The position numbers and the translations under genes are program-made. From positions 1 to 11,913 of the forward strand of contig JAYFPO010000041.1 in the NCBI GenBank assembly GCA_034927685.1: 11,913 bases of DNA. Reading direction: 5' to 3'. The notes below the pieces were generated by a model. It saw nothing but the letters and a program-made list of their open reading frames with translations, was not told the origin of the DNA and made no database searches. The stretch comes from RGIG3159 sp034927685 (lineage in GTDB: Bacteria; Bacillota; Clostridia; Oscillospirales; Oscillospiraceae). Shown here piece by piece: positions 1-7,051 of this stretch; the first letter of the stretch is position 1, and every line of letters begins with the position of its first letter.

Positions 1-18
1 GTAAATCCAATTTGGCAT

Positions 19-49
19 AAAAAAACGCCAGTGTAGATCGTTACACTGG
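19..49 (-). terminator. Intrinsic terminator of the small minus-strand unit
   Basis: A perfect 8-bp stem (28-35 pairing with 42-49, 6-nt loop) is followed on the minus strand by CG and then seven T (19-25). This is a textbook Rho-independent terminator. It lies 18 nt beyond the stop of the 25-codon ORF at 68-145 and closes that transcription unit. Confidence 0.85.
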
Positions 50-67
50 GTGGTTCCTTAACAGAGA

Positions 68-145
68 TTATCTGTCGCTGACGTGAGATTCAGAATCTGA
101 TCCGAAAATCAAATCATCTACGTCGGCACTATAAACTTTTAGCAT
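68..145 (-). CDS. Putative 25-residue acidic small protein
   Basis: Not recognised. The ATG at 143-145 is preceded by AAAGG with a 7-nt spacer, and the frame runs 25 codons to TAA at 68-70. The peptide begins MLKVYSADVDDLIFG and ends SDSESHVSDR. It is rich in Asp, Glu and Ser (net acidic), with no cysteine, no hydrophobic membrane segment and no signal peptide. The coding claim rests on context: an extended -10 box upstream, a near-ideal ribosome binding site, and a strong terminator 18 nt past the stop, giving a transcript of about 145 nt that holds nothing else. It could be a small stand-alone protein, a signalling peptide precursor, or a small RNA in which the ORF is fortuitous. It is divergent from the neighbouring tRNA cluster and is probably unrelated to it. 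Confidence 0.5.
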   Translation of the reverse strand: MLKVYSADVDDLIFGSDSESHVSDR

Positions 146-172
146 AACGACACCTTTCTTCAGACTTTGTAT

Positions 173-181
173 ATTTTAGCA
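173..181 (-). promoter_or_regulatory. Extended -10 promoter element of the small ORF
   Basis: On the minus strand the sequence TGCTAAAAT is an extended -10 box (TGnTAAAAT) about 28 nt upstream of the ATG at 145. No good -35 hexamer lies 16-18 nt further up, which extended -10 promoters tolerate. The predicted start near 166 would give a leader of about 20 nt that contains the ribosome binding site. Confidence 0.45.
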
Positions 182-241
182 CAAAGCGCAGGATGAATCG
201 AGTGAACTTATTATGAACAAAATGAGGGGCCAAAATGGTTC

Positions 242-270
242 TTGACAATTAATAGTATGTATGGTAAGCT
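242..270 (+). promoter_or_regulatory. Promoter of the tRNA cluster
   Basis: A consensus -35 TTGACA (242-247), a 17-nt spacer and a -10 TAAGCT (265-270) with an extended TG at 262-263. The first tRNA starts 27 nt past the -10 box, so the precursor leader is short. No other promoter this good is seen before the terminator at 773-806, so all five tRNAs are probably co-transcribed. Confidence 0.8.
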
Positions 271-297
271 TGTTAGGCTGAAAAAAATCAGCATCCT

Positions 298-371
298 GCG
301 GGTGTAGTTCAATGGCAGAATTCCAGCCTTCCAAGCTGGTCGCGTGGGTTCGATTCCCATCACCCGCTCCA
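298..371 (+). tRNA. tRNA-Gly (anticodon TCC)
   Basis: Acceptor stem GCGGGTG/CACCCGC, anticodon stem CCAGC/GCTGG around the loop CTTCCAA with anticodon TCC, a T-arm with GGTTCGATTCC, discriminator T and an encoded CCA (369-371). First gene of a five-tRNA cluster. Confidence 0.97.
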
Positions 372-374
372 TAC

Positions 375-451
375 GCGCCAGTAGCTCAGGTGGATAGAGC
401 AACTGCCTTCTAAGCAGTAGGTCGGGGGTCCGAGTCCCTTCTGGCGTACCA
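375..451 (+). tRNA. tRNA-Arg (anticodon TCT)
   Basis: Acceptor GCGCCAG pairs with CTGGCGT with one G-U closing pair. The anticodon stem ACTGC/GCAGT encloses CTTCTAA, giving anticodon TCT, which reads AGA and AGG. Discriminator A and encoded CCA (449-451). It starts three nt after the preceding tRNA-Gly. Confidence 0.96.
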
Positions 452-481
452 TGGCCGCAGGGCTTGAGGTACTGGAATATG

Positions 482-558
482 GTGGGTGTAGCGTAGCTGG
501 TTAGCGCGTCAGATTGTGGTTCTGAAGATCGAGGGTTCGAATCCCTTCACCCACCCCA
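482..558 (+). tRNA. tRNA-His (anticodon GTG)
   Basis: Acceptor GTGGGTG/CACCCAC and anticodon stem TCAGA/TCTGA around TTGTGGT, giving anticodon GTG. The base before it (G at 481) can pair with discriminator C at 555, which is the extra G-1 identity pair of histidine tRNAs, so the mature RNA should start at 481. CCA is encoded at 556-558. Confidence 0.96.
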
Positions 559-604
559 TTTCTCTTTTATCAGGGTCGTCCGTCCCGCTTCGGGAGGTTC
601 CCAT

Positions 605-679
605 TGGGATGTCGCCAAGTGGTAAGGCACCAGACTTTGACTCTGGTATTCGTAGGTTCGAGTCCTGCCATCCCAGCCA
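605..679 (+). tRNA. tRNA-Gln (anticodon TTG)
   Basis: Acceptor TGGGATG/CATCCCA and anticodon stem CCAGA/TCTGG around CTTTGAC, giving anticodon TTG. Discriminator G and encoded CCA (677-679). The U1-A72 weak first pair is typical of bacterial glutamine tRNAs. Confidence 0.96.
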
Positions 680-680
680 T

Positions 681-756
681 GACCCGCTAGCTCAGTTGGC
701 AGAGCACCTGCCTTTTAAGCAGGGTGTCCGGAGTTCGAATCTCCGGCGGGTCACCA
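681..756 (+). tRNA. tRNA-Lys (anticodon TTT)
   Basis: Acceptor GACCCGC/GCGGGTC and anticodon stem CCTGC/GCAGG around CTTTTAA, giving anticodon TTT. The T-arm has GAGTTCGAATCTC, with discriminator A and encoded CCA (754-756). Only one nt separates it from tRNA-Gln. Last tRNA before the terminator. Confidence 0.97.
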
Positions 757-772
757 TTTTTAAACTTAGTTT

Positions 773-806
773 AGCCGGAGTTTCGATCGAAACTCCGGCT
801 TTTCTT
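773..806 (+). terminator. Intrinsic terminator of the tRNA cluster
   Basis: A perfect 12-bp stem (773-784 with 789-800) with a GATC tetraloop is followed by TTTCTT. It ends the tRNA transcript 17 nt after tRNA-Lys. Confidence 0.92.
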
Positions 807-850
807 ATCGGCTATTTTTTTCAAATGATACAGCGGGGACTTCCCTTCCG

Positions 851-923
851 GCACACCGCCCGGGCGCTGCTTGCGCGGGATTCCTGCGCAAGCCTCCCCT
901 TATGACGCTTTCCCGGGGTGTGC
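851..923. repeat. Nested inverted repeat between the tRNA cluster and hypA
   Basis: The outer arms GCACAC..CCCGGG (851-864, two bases bulged) and CCCGGGGTGTGC (912-923) give a 12-bp stem. It encloses a perfect 8-bp hairpin, GCTTGCGC (869-876) with GCGCAAGC (886-893). It lies just downstream of hypA on the minus strand but has no U-run after it on that strand, so it is not a standard intrinsic terminator. It may protect the 3' end of the operon mRNA or be a REP-like repeat. Only this one copy is visible here. Confidence 0.55.
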
Positions 924-939
924 AAGCTCTCGGAGCCGG

Positions 940-1281
940 TCAGTAGGCTTCCACTTCCTTGATTGTCATATCCTGACCGGAGACCGGCCTCAGCTTCTCG
1001 CCGCCGCACTTCGGGCAGCGAAGATCGAACTCTGCCGCACGGAACACCGCATCGCAGTCCAGGCACAGTGCCATGCCGGGGACTGTCTCAATTTTCAGCT
1101 CCGTATGTTCAAAGCGCGTGCCGGGAATGACGGCCTCCCAGCAGTCCGAGAGGAACCGCGGCACGACGCCGCTGAGTTCGCCGACTTCCACCGTCACAGA
1201 ATTGGCCCCTTCCAGATGTTCCTCGTCCAGAATGCCATTCAGCATCTTTACCATGGCATCCGTCAAACCAAGCTCATGCAT
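940..1281 (-). CDS. hypA: Hydrogenase/nickel enzyme maturation protein HypA
   Basis: Small metallochaperone of 113 residues that hands nickel, with HypB, to the large subunit of [NiFe] hydrogenases and in some bacteria to other nickel enzymes. The sequence opens with MHE, whose His2 and Glu3 belong to the conserved N-terminal nickel site. It carries the structural zinc site as CLDC (73-76) and CPKC (89-92). The length is normal for the family. Its ATG overlaps the end of the upstream flavoprotein gene by 8 nt and has only a weak GA-rich ribosome binding site, so translation is probably coupled. It is the last gene of a six-gene minus-strand operon. No hydrogenase, hypC, hypD, hypE or hypF is in the window, so its client is unknown. 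Confidence 0.95.
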   Translation of the reverse strand: MHELGLTDAMVKMLNGILDEEHLEGANSVTVEVGELSGVVPRFLSDCWEAVIPGTRFEHTELKIETVPGMALCLDCDAVFRAAEFDLRCPKCGGEKLRPVSGQDMTIKEVEAY

Positions 1282-3985
1282 CGGACCCGGACTTCTTCAA
1301 GCTCTTTGCGGCAATCTTGCCGACCTTCTTCACCAGGTGTGCGGCCACCTTGATTGGCATGGACTCAAAATTCCCGGCTTCCACCGACTTGAAGTCCGCG
1401 CGTTTTTTCAGATGGATGGCTTCAAAATTGCACTTTGTCGTACAAAGACCGCATCCAATACACAGATATTCGTCCACTTTGGTCGCGCCGCAGCTCAGGC
1501 AGCGGGCACATTCCTTGCGGACCTGTTCCTCCGTGAAGGTGACGCGGGCGTCTCCAAAGGTCCTGGCTTTCGCGGCATTGTAGCCGGGGACCTGGCGGTG
1601 TGCCACATCAAATGATTCCAGCGGGACCAGCGCGTTGGCTTTATCCAGCGCCCGATATTCGCGGCGGTCGCGGCCAAGCGTCAGCGTCTGGCCGGGCTGC
1701 ACGCAGCGATGCAGCGAAATGGCGGCTTCCTTGCCGGCCGCGATGGCGTCAATGGCAAAGCGCGGGCCGGAATAGACATCGCCGCCGACAAAAATGTCGT
1801 GCTCCGCAGTCTGATAGGTCAGCGGATCCGCTTTGACGGTACCGTTGCGGTTACATTCGACCTTGGTATCCTTCAGCAGATCTCCCCAAATGATCGACTG
1901 GCCGATGGACAACAGCACATTTTCACATTCCACGGTCATCAGCTGGGTCTCATCATATTGGGGGTTGAAGCGATGCTGCTCGTCAAAAACAGAAACGCAC
2001 TTCTTGAATACGACGCCCTGAACGCGGCCATTTTCGGTCAGGATCTCCTTGGGGCCCCAGGCGTCATGGACGGCGACGCCCTCTTTTTCCGCTTCTTCCA
2101 CTTCGTCTGCCGCTGCGGGCATGATATCACGGGATTCCAGACAGAACATACCGACTTCGGCGGAACCGACACGGAGCGCGGTCCGGGCGACGTCAACGGC
2201 AACATTGCCGCCGCCGACGACGACTGTCCGGCCAGAGAGCTGCACGCCCTCGCCGAGATTGACGTCGCTTAAAAATGTAACGCCGGCCTGAACGCCTTCG
2301 GCATCCTCCCCCGGCACGCCGACCTTCCGGCCGCCCTGGCAGCCGATTGCCACATAAAATCCCTGGTATCCCTGCTCGCGCAGTTCGGGAATCGTGACAT
2401 CCTTGCCGACCTCTACGCCGCACCGGAACTCGACGCCCATCTCGCGCAGAATGTCGATTTCGGACTGCACCACATCCTTTTCGAGCCGGAAGGACGGAAT
2501 GCCGTTCATCAGCATGCCGCCGGGACGGGCGGATTTTTCAAATACGGTGGGGCGATACCCCTTCTGCGCCAGAAAGAACGCACAGCTCATGCCGGCGGGG
2601 CCGCCGCCGATGATGGCGATTTTTTGCGGATAGGGCCGACCGATCTGATTGACCATCGGCGGAACGTAGCGGTGCTCGGCACTCCTGTCCTGATCGGCGA
2701 TAAAACGCTTGACTTCATCGATGGCAACGGCTTCATCCACGCTTCCGCGGGTACACTCTGTTTCGCATCGGTGATTGCAGATCCGGCCGCAGACCGCGGG
2801 GAACGGATTCTCCTTTTTAATCAGGGCGAGCGCATCGCCGTATCGTCCCTCCGCCGCCAACCGCAAATAGCCCTGCACCGCGATATGAGCCGGGCAGGCA
2901 GTCTTGCAGGGGGCGGTGCCGGTTTCCACGACGTCCTTCCGATTCTCCCGGTAGTCGATGTCCCAGGCGTCCTTGCTCTGGAAGCTGGTGCGCAGCTTGG
3001 TATAGGTTTCCGTCTGCGGAAGCGGATCCTTTGTGCATAGCTTTTGACCCAGCTTCAGCGCGTTTCCGGGACAATTTTCTACGCACTGGCCGCAGGCCAC
3101 GCATTTGCTTTCGTCCACAGAGGCTACAAAGTTGGAGCGGATCACGTCTCTGGCGCCGTACATCATGCCGACGCGCAGACCGAAGCAGGAGCAGGCGCAG
3201 CAGTTGCAGATGGCGGAGCTTTCCCCGGCCTCTTCAATGTTGGGCATATCGTGCATCAGGCCGTTGTCCTCCGCGCGCTTCAGAATCTCCAACACTTCCG
3301 CACGGGAGATCTGACGGCCGCGGCCGGTCCGTATGTAGTGTTCGGCGCCTTTGCCCATCTGGATGCACATATCCTCCTCCAGATGTCCGCAGCCCTCGCC
3401 GATGGTTCGGCGGGAGGCACGGCAGGAGCAGGGAGATACGGAGAAAATGTCGTACTTGTTCAGGTAATAGCTTAACTTATCATACTCATTGACGTCCGGC
3501 AGATCCTGAATGGCGCTTTCGATGGGAACCACGCGCATCAGGCCATAGCCGTTCGGCATCAGCGGCGCCATGGTCGCCATACGGATGCGGGTATACTCCT
3601 CGAATGCGGTTCCGATCTCCGGATGCGCGGCGAGCAGCTCTTTGTTGTTGACCATCATCTCCATGATGCCGGGGGCGAAAATCTGCATAAAGTAGCGGTC
3701 CAGGCCGTCCTTCGGGTCCCGGGTGACCCGGAATACGCCGATCCAGGCCAGATGATCCGCCAGCTTCTTGACTTCCTCTTCGGATTTTCCGACCTTCCTG
3801 GCGAGATCGGCAGCGGTGCGCTCCTTGCGAACACCGGCTGCAATCGCAACATCCGCTTCCTCGTCCGTTAGGATGGAAGCCATACAGTAATACTCGGGGG
3901 CATTTTTGTCAATCTTGTTCACGACGCCGGTTAAACCGCCAATCTCCTTGGCCAGCTTTGCGATTTTTGGCCTCCATTCAGCCAT
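1274..3985 (-). CDS. Large Fe-S flavoprotein oxidoreductase with GltD-like core and terminal ferredoxin clusters
   Basis: Modular cytosolic electron-transfer protein, 903 residues. Residues ~38-90 look like a winged-helix-type fold. At 186-267 is a cysteine-rich block (C186, C188, C199, C207, then five Cys within 260-267), followed by a [4Fe-4S] ferredoxin motif (C295, C298, C301, C305). The segment 360-411 (six Cys) matches the N-terminal Fe-S domain of GltD/NfnB-type proteins. Next come an FAD Rossmann motif GGGPAG (460-465), an NAD(P)-site motif GGGNVA (591-596) and the second FAD motif VGGD (733-736). The C-terminus adds CxxCxxC (826-832) and CxxCxxCxxxC (842-852). The role is probably to pass electrons between NAD(P)H and ferredoxin or a partner enzyme; the substrate is not known. 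It lies between hypB and hypA and overlaps both by 8 nt. An ATG three codons earlier (3994) is possible, but the ribosome binding site GGAGAGG sits better for 3985. Confidence 0.85.
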   Translation of the reverse strand: MAEWRPKIAKLAKEIGGLTGVVNKIDKNAPEYYCMASILTDEEADVAIAAGVRKERTAADLARKVGKSEEEVKKLADHLAWIGVFRVTRDPKDGLDRYFMQIFAPGIMEMMVNNKELLAAHPEIGTAFEEYTRIRMATMAPLMPNGYGLMRVVPIESAIQDLPDVNEYDKLSYYLNKYDIFSVSPCSCRASRRTIGEGCGHLEEDMCIQMGKGAEHYIRTGRGRQISRAEVLEILKRAEDNGLMHDMPNIEEAGESSAICNCCACSCFGLRVGMMYGARDVIRSNFVASVDESKCVACGQCVENCPGNALKLGQKLCTKDPLPQTETYTKLRTSFQSKDAWDIDYRENRKDVVETGTAPCKTACPAHIAVQGYLRLAAEGRYGDALALIKKENPFPAVCGRICNHRCETECTRGSVDEAVAIDEVKRFIADQDRSAEHRYVPPMVNQIGRPYPQKIAIIGGGPAGMSCAFFLAQKGYRPTVFEKSARPGGMLMNGIPSFRLEKDVVQSEIDILREMGVEFRCGVEVGKDVTIPELREQGYQGFYVAIGCQGGRKVGVPGEDAEGVQAGVTFLSDVNLGEGVQLSGRTVVVGGGNVAVDVARTALRVGSAEVGMFCLESRDIMPAAADEVEEAEKEGVAVHDAWGPKEILTENGRVQGVVFKKCVSVFDEQHRFNPQYDETQLMTVECENVLLSIGQSIIWGDLLKDTKVECNRNGTVKADPLTYQTAEHDIFVGGDVYSGPRFAIDAIAAGKEAAISLHRCVQPGQTLTLGRDRREYRALDKANALVPLESFDVAHRQVPGYNAAKARTFGDARVTFTEEQVRKECARCLSCGATKVDEYLCIGCGLCTTKCNFEAIHLKKRADFKSVEAGNFESMPIKVAAHLVKKVGKIAAKSLKKSGSDA

Positions 3986-4670
3986 TCTGATCATCCTCTC
4001 CTTTGTTTTGAAAGCGGGCGACCTGCCCGCGCACCCAGTTCAGCCATGGCTCCATGCCCTCGCCGGTTTTTGCAGATAGGGGGAATATCTTCATGTTGGG
4101 GTTTCGCAAAAGAGCATATTGCCGCAGCGTTTCCATGTCGAAATCGAAGTAATCCAGCACATCGATTTTGTTGACCAGCATGACGTCACAGACCTGGAAG
4201 ATAAGCGGATATTTGAGCGGCTTATCGTGTCCCTCGGGAACGGAGAGAATTACAACATTTTGGGCCGCGCCGGTGTCAAATTCGGCGGGACATACCAAAT
4301 TCCCCACATTTTCCAGCACGACCAGATCCAAGCCTTCCGTACCCAGCTCGCGGATGCCCTGGCGGGTCATATCCGCGTCCAGATGACACATGCCGCCGGT
4401 ATGCAGCTGGATGACCTTTGCACCGGTCCGGGAGATCGTCTTGGCGTCGACGTCGGAATCAATATCGGCCTCCATCACGCCGATTCTCATCTCGTCCCGC
4501 AGCGCCTCAATGGTCCTCGTCAGCGTGGTTGTCTTTCCGGAGCCCGGGGAGGACATCAGATTGATCAGGAATGTGCGCTCGGCCTTCAGCTGCGAACGAA
4601 GGCGTTCCGCATCCTTGTTGTTGTCGTCAAAAATACTTCTTTTCACTTCCAGAACGCGATACTGCTCCAT
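3978..4670 (-). CDS. hypB: Hydrogenase/nickel enzyme maturation GTPase HypB
   Basis: SIMIBI-class GTPase of 230 residues that drives nickel delivery together with HypA. Visible are the P-loop SPGSGKT (41-47), the acidic DIDSDVD stretch (69-75), the guanine-specificity motif NKID (167-170) and SAKTGEG (199-205). The G-domain metal-site residues C95-H96 (in GGMCHLDAD) and C127 (in NLVCPAEFD) are present. The N-terminal CxxCGC high-affinity nickel site of E. coli HypB and the histidine-rich stretch of other HypBs are both absent, so this is the short form. AAAGGA with a 9-nt spacer precedes the ATG. It starts 42 nt after the thioesterase stop, the only real gap within the operon, and its end overlaps the downstream flavoprotein gene. 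Confidence 0.95.
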   Translation of the reverse strand: MEQYRVLEVKRSIFDDNNKDAERLRSQLKAERTFLINLMSSPGSGKTTTLTRTIEALRDEMRIGVMEADIDSDVDAKTISRTGAKVIQLHTGGMCHLDADMTRQGIRELGTEGLDLVVLENVGNLVCPAEFDTGAAQNVVILSVPEGHDKPLKYPLIFQVCDVMLVNKIDVLDYFDFDMETLRQYALLRNPNMKIFPLSAKTGEGMEPWLNWVRGQVARFQNKGEDDQNG

Positions 4671-4712
4671 AACGACCGGTCCTTTCCATTCTTTTCCGAT
4701 AAAAGCGAACTG

Positions 4713-5429
4713 TCATTCTGCCTGATAGTGCAGGCTCAGCTGGAAGCATAGCTTCTCGCAGGTGCCGCAGAAGCAGCGGAGCGTATCGGTTCCGCCGAAC
4801 CGGACGGACAGCTTCTGACCGTACCGCGCCTCCGAAAGATAGGCAATGCGAATCTCTTTCAGCCGCTTCCTGTGAAAACACGGCGGCAGCAAATCCTCCG
4901 CCAAATCCAGGTACCTGGCATTGTTCATATGCCCGTTGATGTCCACATAGCTATAGGGTATGGTGAAGGTATCCTCGCGGTCGGCGGAGACGAGCGCGGG
5001 AGCGGACGGCAGCGGCGGTTGTCCGTCCCAATCCATTCCCGGAATTTCAATGCCGTGCTCCTCAGGAAACGCAAACCGCCGCGTCTCCCCGTCCAGCAGC
5101 ATCCACAGCGCGCTGGCCGTCAGAAGCGGCTCGCCGCCGGCGGTATGCATCTGAAAATAGCGGGGGAAGAACACATGCATGGTTTGGCCCGGCCAGGTTG
5201 AAAGGACAATCTCCTCATCATATTCCGGCAGCCGGCGGATCTGTACCTGCTGGCGGCTGACCACCCAAAGCAGCCCCTTGTCCAGCGTCCTGTCGCGTCC
5301 AATGCCCAATGCCTCGGTGTGCCGGATTGCGGCCTCCTGCAGGAGCGCGAACAGCGCATAAGGGCGCAGTGTCCGCTCCATGGAAACCTCTTCACTGGAG
5401 ATTCGCAGACGCATTTCATGCGGCTTCAT
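4713..5429 (-). CDS. FAT-type acyl-ACP thioesterase
   Basis: Hydrolyses an acyl-acyl carrier protein thioester to free fatty acid and holo-ACP in the cytosol. It has 238 residues and a tandem hot-dog fold, the normal size for bacterial members of the FatA/FatB family. The second half carries the catalytic signature YVDINGHMNNARYLD: D163, N165 and H167, with the conserved glutamate E200 (in YLSEARYG) 33 residues further on, as in plant FAT enzymes. The start codon overlaps the ACP stop as ATGA, with no separate ribosome binding site, so it is translated by reinitiation after the ACP. Sitting next to a dedicated ACP and an acyl ligase, it probably releases the acyl group loaded by that ligase. 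Chain-length specificity cannot be read from the sequence. Confidence 0.9.
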   Translation of the reverse strand: MKPHEMRLRISSEEVSMERTLRPYALFALLQEAAIRHTEALGIGRDRTLDKGLLWVVSRQQVQIRRLPEYDEEIVLSTWPGQTMHVFFPRYFQMHTAGGEPLLTASALWMLLDGETRRFAFPEEHGIEIPGMDWDGQPPLPSAPALVSADREDTFTIPYSYVDINGHMNNARYLDLAEDLLPPCFHRKRLKEIRIAYLSEARYGQKLSVRFGGTDTLRCFCGTCEKLCFQLSLHYQAE

Positions 5430-5674
5430 TTATTCTGATACTTGAGGATGGCGCTGACGACGTCGCCGAGGGTGGACAGCTTCTGCCACTGATGGTTGGG
5501 AATCCGCACGTCGAACAGCGCTTCCAGGCGGCAAATGACCAGAATAAAGTTCATGGAATCCATCCCCATGTCGGTGTTGATGACCGTATCCTCGGCCAAC
5601 TCCACACCGGCCAGTTCCGGGACGGAATCATAAATTACCTTCTTGGACTTTTCGAGAATTTCAGATCGATCCAT
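5426..5674 (-). CDS. Acyl carrier protein
   Basis: An 82-residue acidic phosphopantetheine-binding carrier. The attachment serine is S40 in DMGMDSMNF, a DSM variant of the usual DSL. The remaining sequence fits the four-helix pattern of carrier proteins (helix II after S40: MNFILVICRLEALF). The start at 5674 has GAGGA about 8 nt upstream; a longer reading frame upstream in this phase lacks such a signal and only shadows the ligase gene. The gene overlaps the ligase by 14 nt and the thioesterase by 4 nt. Tight packing between ligase and thioesterase marks it as a pathway-specific carrier rather than the housekeeping ACP, which normally sits with fab genes. Confidence 0.92.
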   Translation of the reverse strand: MDRSEILEKSKKVIYDSVPELAGVELAEDTVINTDMGMDSMNFILVICRLEALFDVRIPNHQWQKLSTLGDVVSAILKYQNK

Positions 5675-7019
5675 GTTCAATTTCCTCTTGCAGCTGCCAG
5701 CGCTGTAGCTTTCCTGAGGCGGTGCGCGGCAATTTCTTCGGATATTCCAAAATTTCAGAAATTTGCTGGTTTCTGGAATGTGCCTGTTGGAACGGCAGCA
5801 GGCGCGCCGCGGCGACAGAACGATCGATGCAGCCGCTTTCCAGGACAAGCACCGGCCGACCGGCCCGGAGAATGACCGCCAGATCGCCGGTCCCGAGGAC
5901 ACGCGACAGCGCCGCCTCATATTCCGGGCAGTATATTTTCGTTCCGTCGGCCAGAACAAGAACATCCTTCTTCCGGCCGGTTATATGGAGAAGTCTGTCT
6001 TTATCCAGGAATCCAAGGTCGCCGGTATAAAGAACGCCGCCCCGCAAAACTGCTTCCGTGGCCTCCGGCTGCTTGTAGTAGCCCTGCATGATGCAGGTCG
6101 GCGCGAAAACCAAAATTTCTCCGTCCGGTGCGATGGATACGGAATCATCCGGACAGAGTTCCATGGCATACGGATCCCCGGAGGTGCTGATCGCAATGCC
6201 GCTGCTGGTCTCCGTCAGGCCGTAGCCGAAACAAACGTGCAGGCCAAGATCCTGCGCCTGCCGCAGCAGCGCAGGTTGGCAATCGCCGGCCCCGACCAGA
6301 ACGGTATGAAGCTCCGGATTCAGAAAATGGTGCGTCAGCAGGAACCCGAGCAGTGAGGGGACCGCGGGGAGAACGGTTGGGCGGAAAAAGAGGCCGTCGT
6401 CCATATAATGGCGCGGCCCGCGTCCCAACGCGACGCATGCGCCGCAGGACAGCCCCCAGAGGAGCCCGCAGACGAAGCCAAACACATGGCTCAATGGGAG
6501 CATGCACAAAACAGTGTCCCCGGGGCTGAGCGGCAGCTTGGCGCTGCCGTTGTACGCGCTGGCACAAAGGCTGGCATCTGTCAGCAGGGCGGCCTTGGAC
6601 TGCTCTGTTGTTCCGGATGTAAAGAACAGCATGCGGCCGCTGCCGTCCGGCACGCCGCCGCTTCGCTCCGGGATCCGCACCGATTCCCGCTCCGGGCCGG
6701 TCCAGACCGAATCCGCATCCGTCGTCTGCAGCAGCTGCAGCAGTATGGTATCCGAGAGCTGATTGTCCAGCATCACGACCTGCCGGCCGGCCAGCACGGC
6801 GGCAAACATCTGAATGATACAATCTGCGCTGCCATCGGCAACGATGCCGATGCACGTCTTGTTTTCCGCAGACAGACGCCCGGCGGTTTTGGAAACCCGT
6901 TCGAACAGTTGCCTGAAAGAAATCGTTTGCAGTTCCTGACTGCCAAAGCATAGCGCAGGAGCGCCTTCATAGGCCTGCGCAAGGCAGGAGAGCATTTGCC
7001 GAAATCCAGCGAAACGCAT
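5661..7019 (-). CDS. AMP-forming acyl ligase (ANL superfamily), likely loads the adjacent ACP
   Basis: Adenylates a carboxylic acid with ATP and transfers it to a thiol, here most likely the phosphopantetheine of the ACP encoded next. The 452 residues show the core ANL motifs in order: TSGTTEQSK (134-142), YGLTET (266-271), TGD (332-334), GRKKD (348-352), and PRTASGK (431-437) with the catalytic lysine K437. It is shorter than typical fatty acyl-CoA synthetases (500-560 residues) and closer to stand-alone domains that load carrier proteins. The start at 7019 was chosen because a very strong GGAGGGGGGAGG (7027-7038) lies 7 nt upstream; an ATG 18 codons earlier would put its coding region across the -10 region. 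First gene of the operon. The substrate is unknown; a fatty acid is inferred from the neighbouring thioesterase and isomerase. Confidence 0.88.
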   Translation of the reverse strand: MRFAGFRQMLSCLAQAYEGAPALCFGSQELQTISFRQLFERVSKTAGRLSAENKTCIGIVADGSADCIIQMFAAVLAGRQVVMLDNQLSDTILLQLLQTTDADSVWTGPERESVRIPERSGGVPDGSGRMLFFTSGTTEQSKAALLTDASLCASAYNGSAKLPLSPGDTVLCMLPLSHVFGFVCGLLWGLSCGACVALGRGPRHYMDDGLFFRPTVLPAVPSLLGFLLTHHFLNPELHTVLVGAGDCQPALLRQAQDLGLHVCFGYGLTETSSGIAISTSGDPYAMELCPDDSVSIAPDGEILVFAPTCIMQGYYKQPEATEAVLRGGVLYTGDLGFLDKDRLLHITGRKKDVLVLADGTKIYCPEYEAALSRVLGTGDLAVILRAGRPVLVLESGCIDRSVAAARLLPFQQAHSRNQQISEILEYPKKLPRTASGKLQRWQLQEEIEHGSI

Positions 7020-7051
7020 AGAAGCGCCTCCCCCCTCCATCTTTGAAATAA

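Noticed and set aside
211..402. 63-codon minus-strand ORF upstream of and across tRNA-Gly
   Set aside because: Much of it is antisense to tRNA-Gly and part of tRNA-Arg, and tRNA-antisense frames like this are a well-known false annotation. No ribosome binding site supports it.
298..756. tRNA cluster as an integration hot spot
   Set aside because: No integrase gene, no duplicated tRNA 3' end and no other mobile-element sign were seen in the window.
516..905. 129-codon plus-strand ORF
   Set aside because: It runs through tRNA-His, tRNA-Gln, tRNA-Lys and their terminator, so it cannot be a real protein gene.
5675..5965. Longer upstream start for the ACP frame (179 codons)
   Set aside because: The extra 97 codons lie wholly inside the ligase gene in another frame and do not resemble carrier proteins. 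A ribosome binding site lies just before the ATG at 5674.
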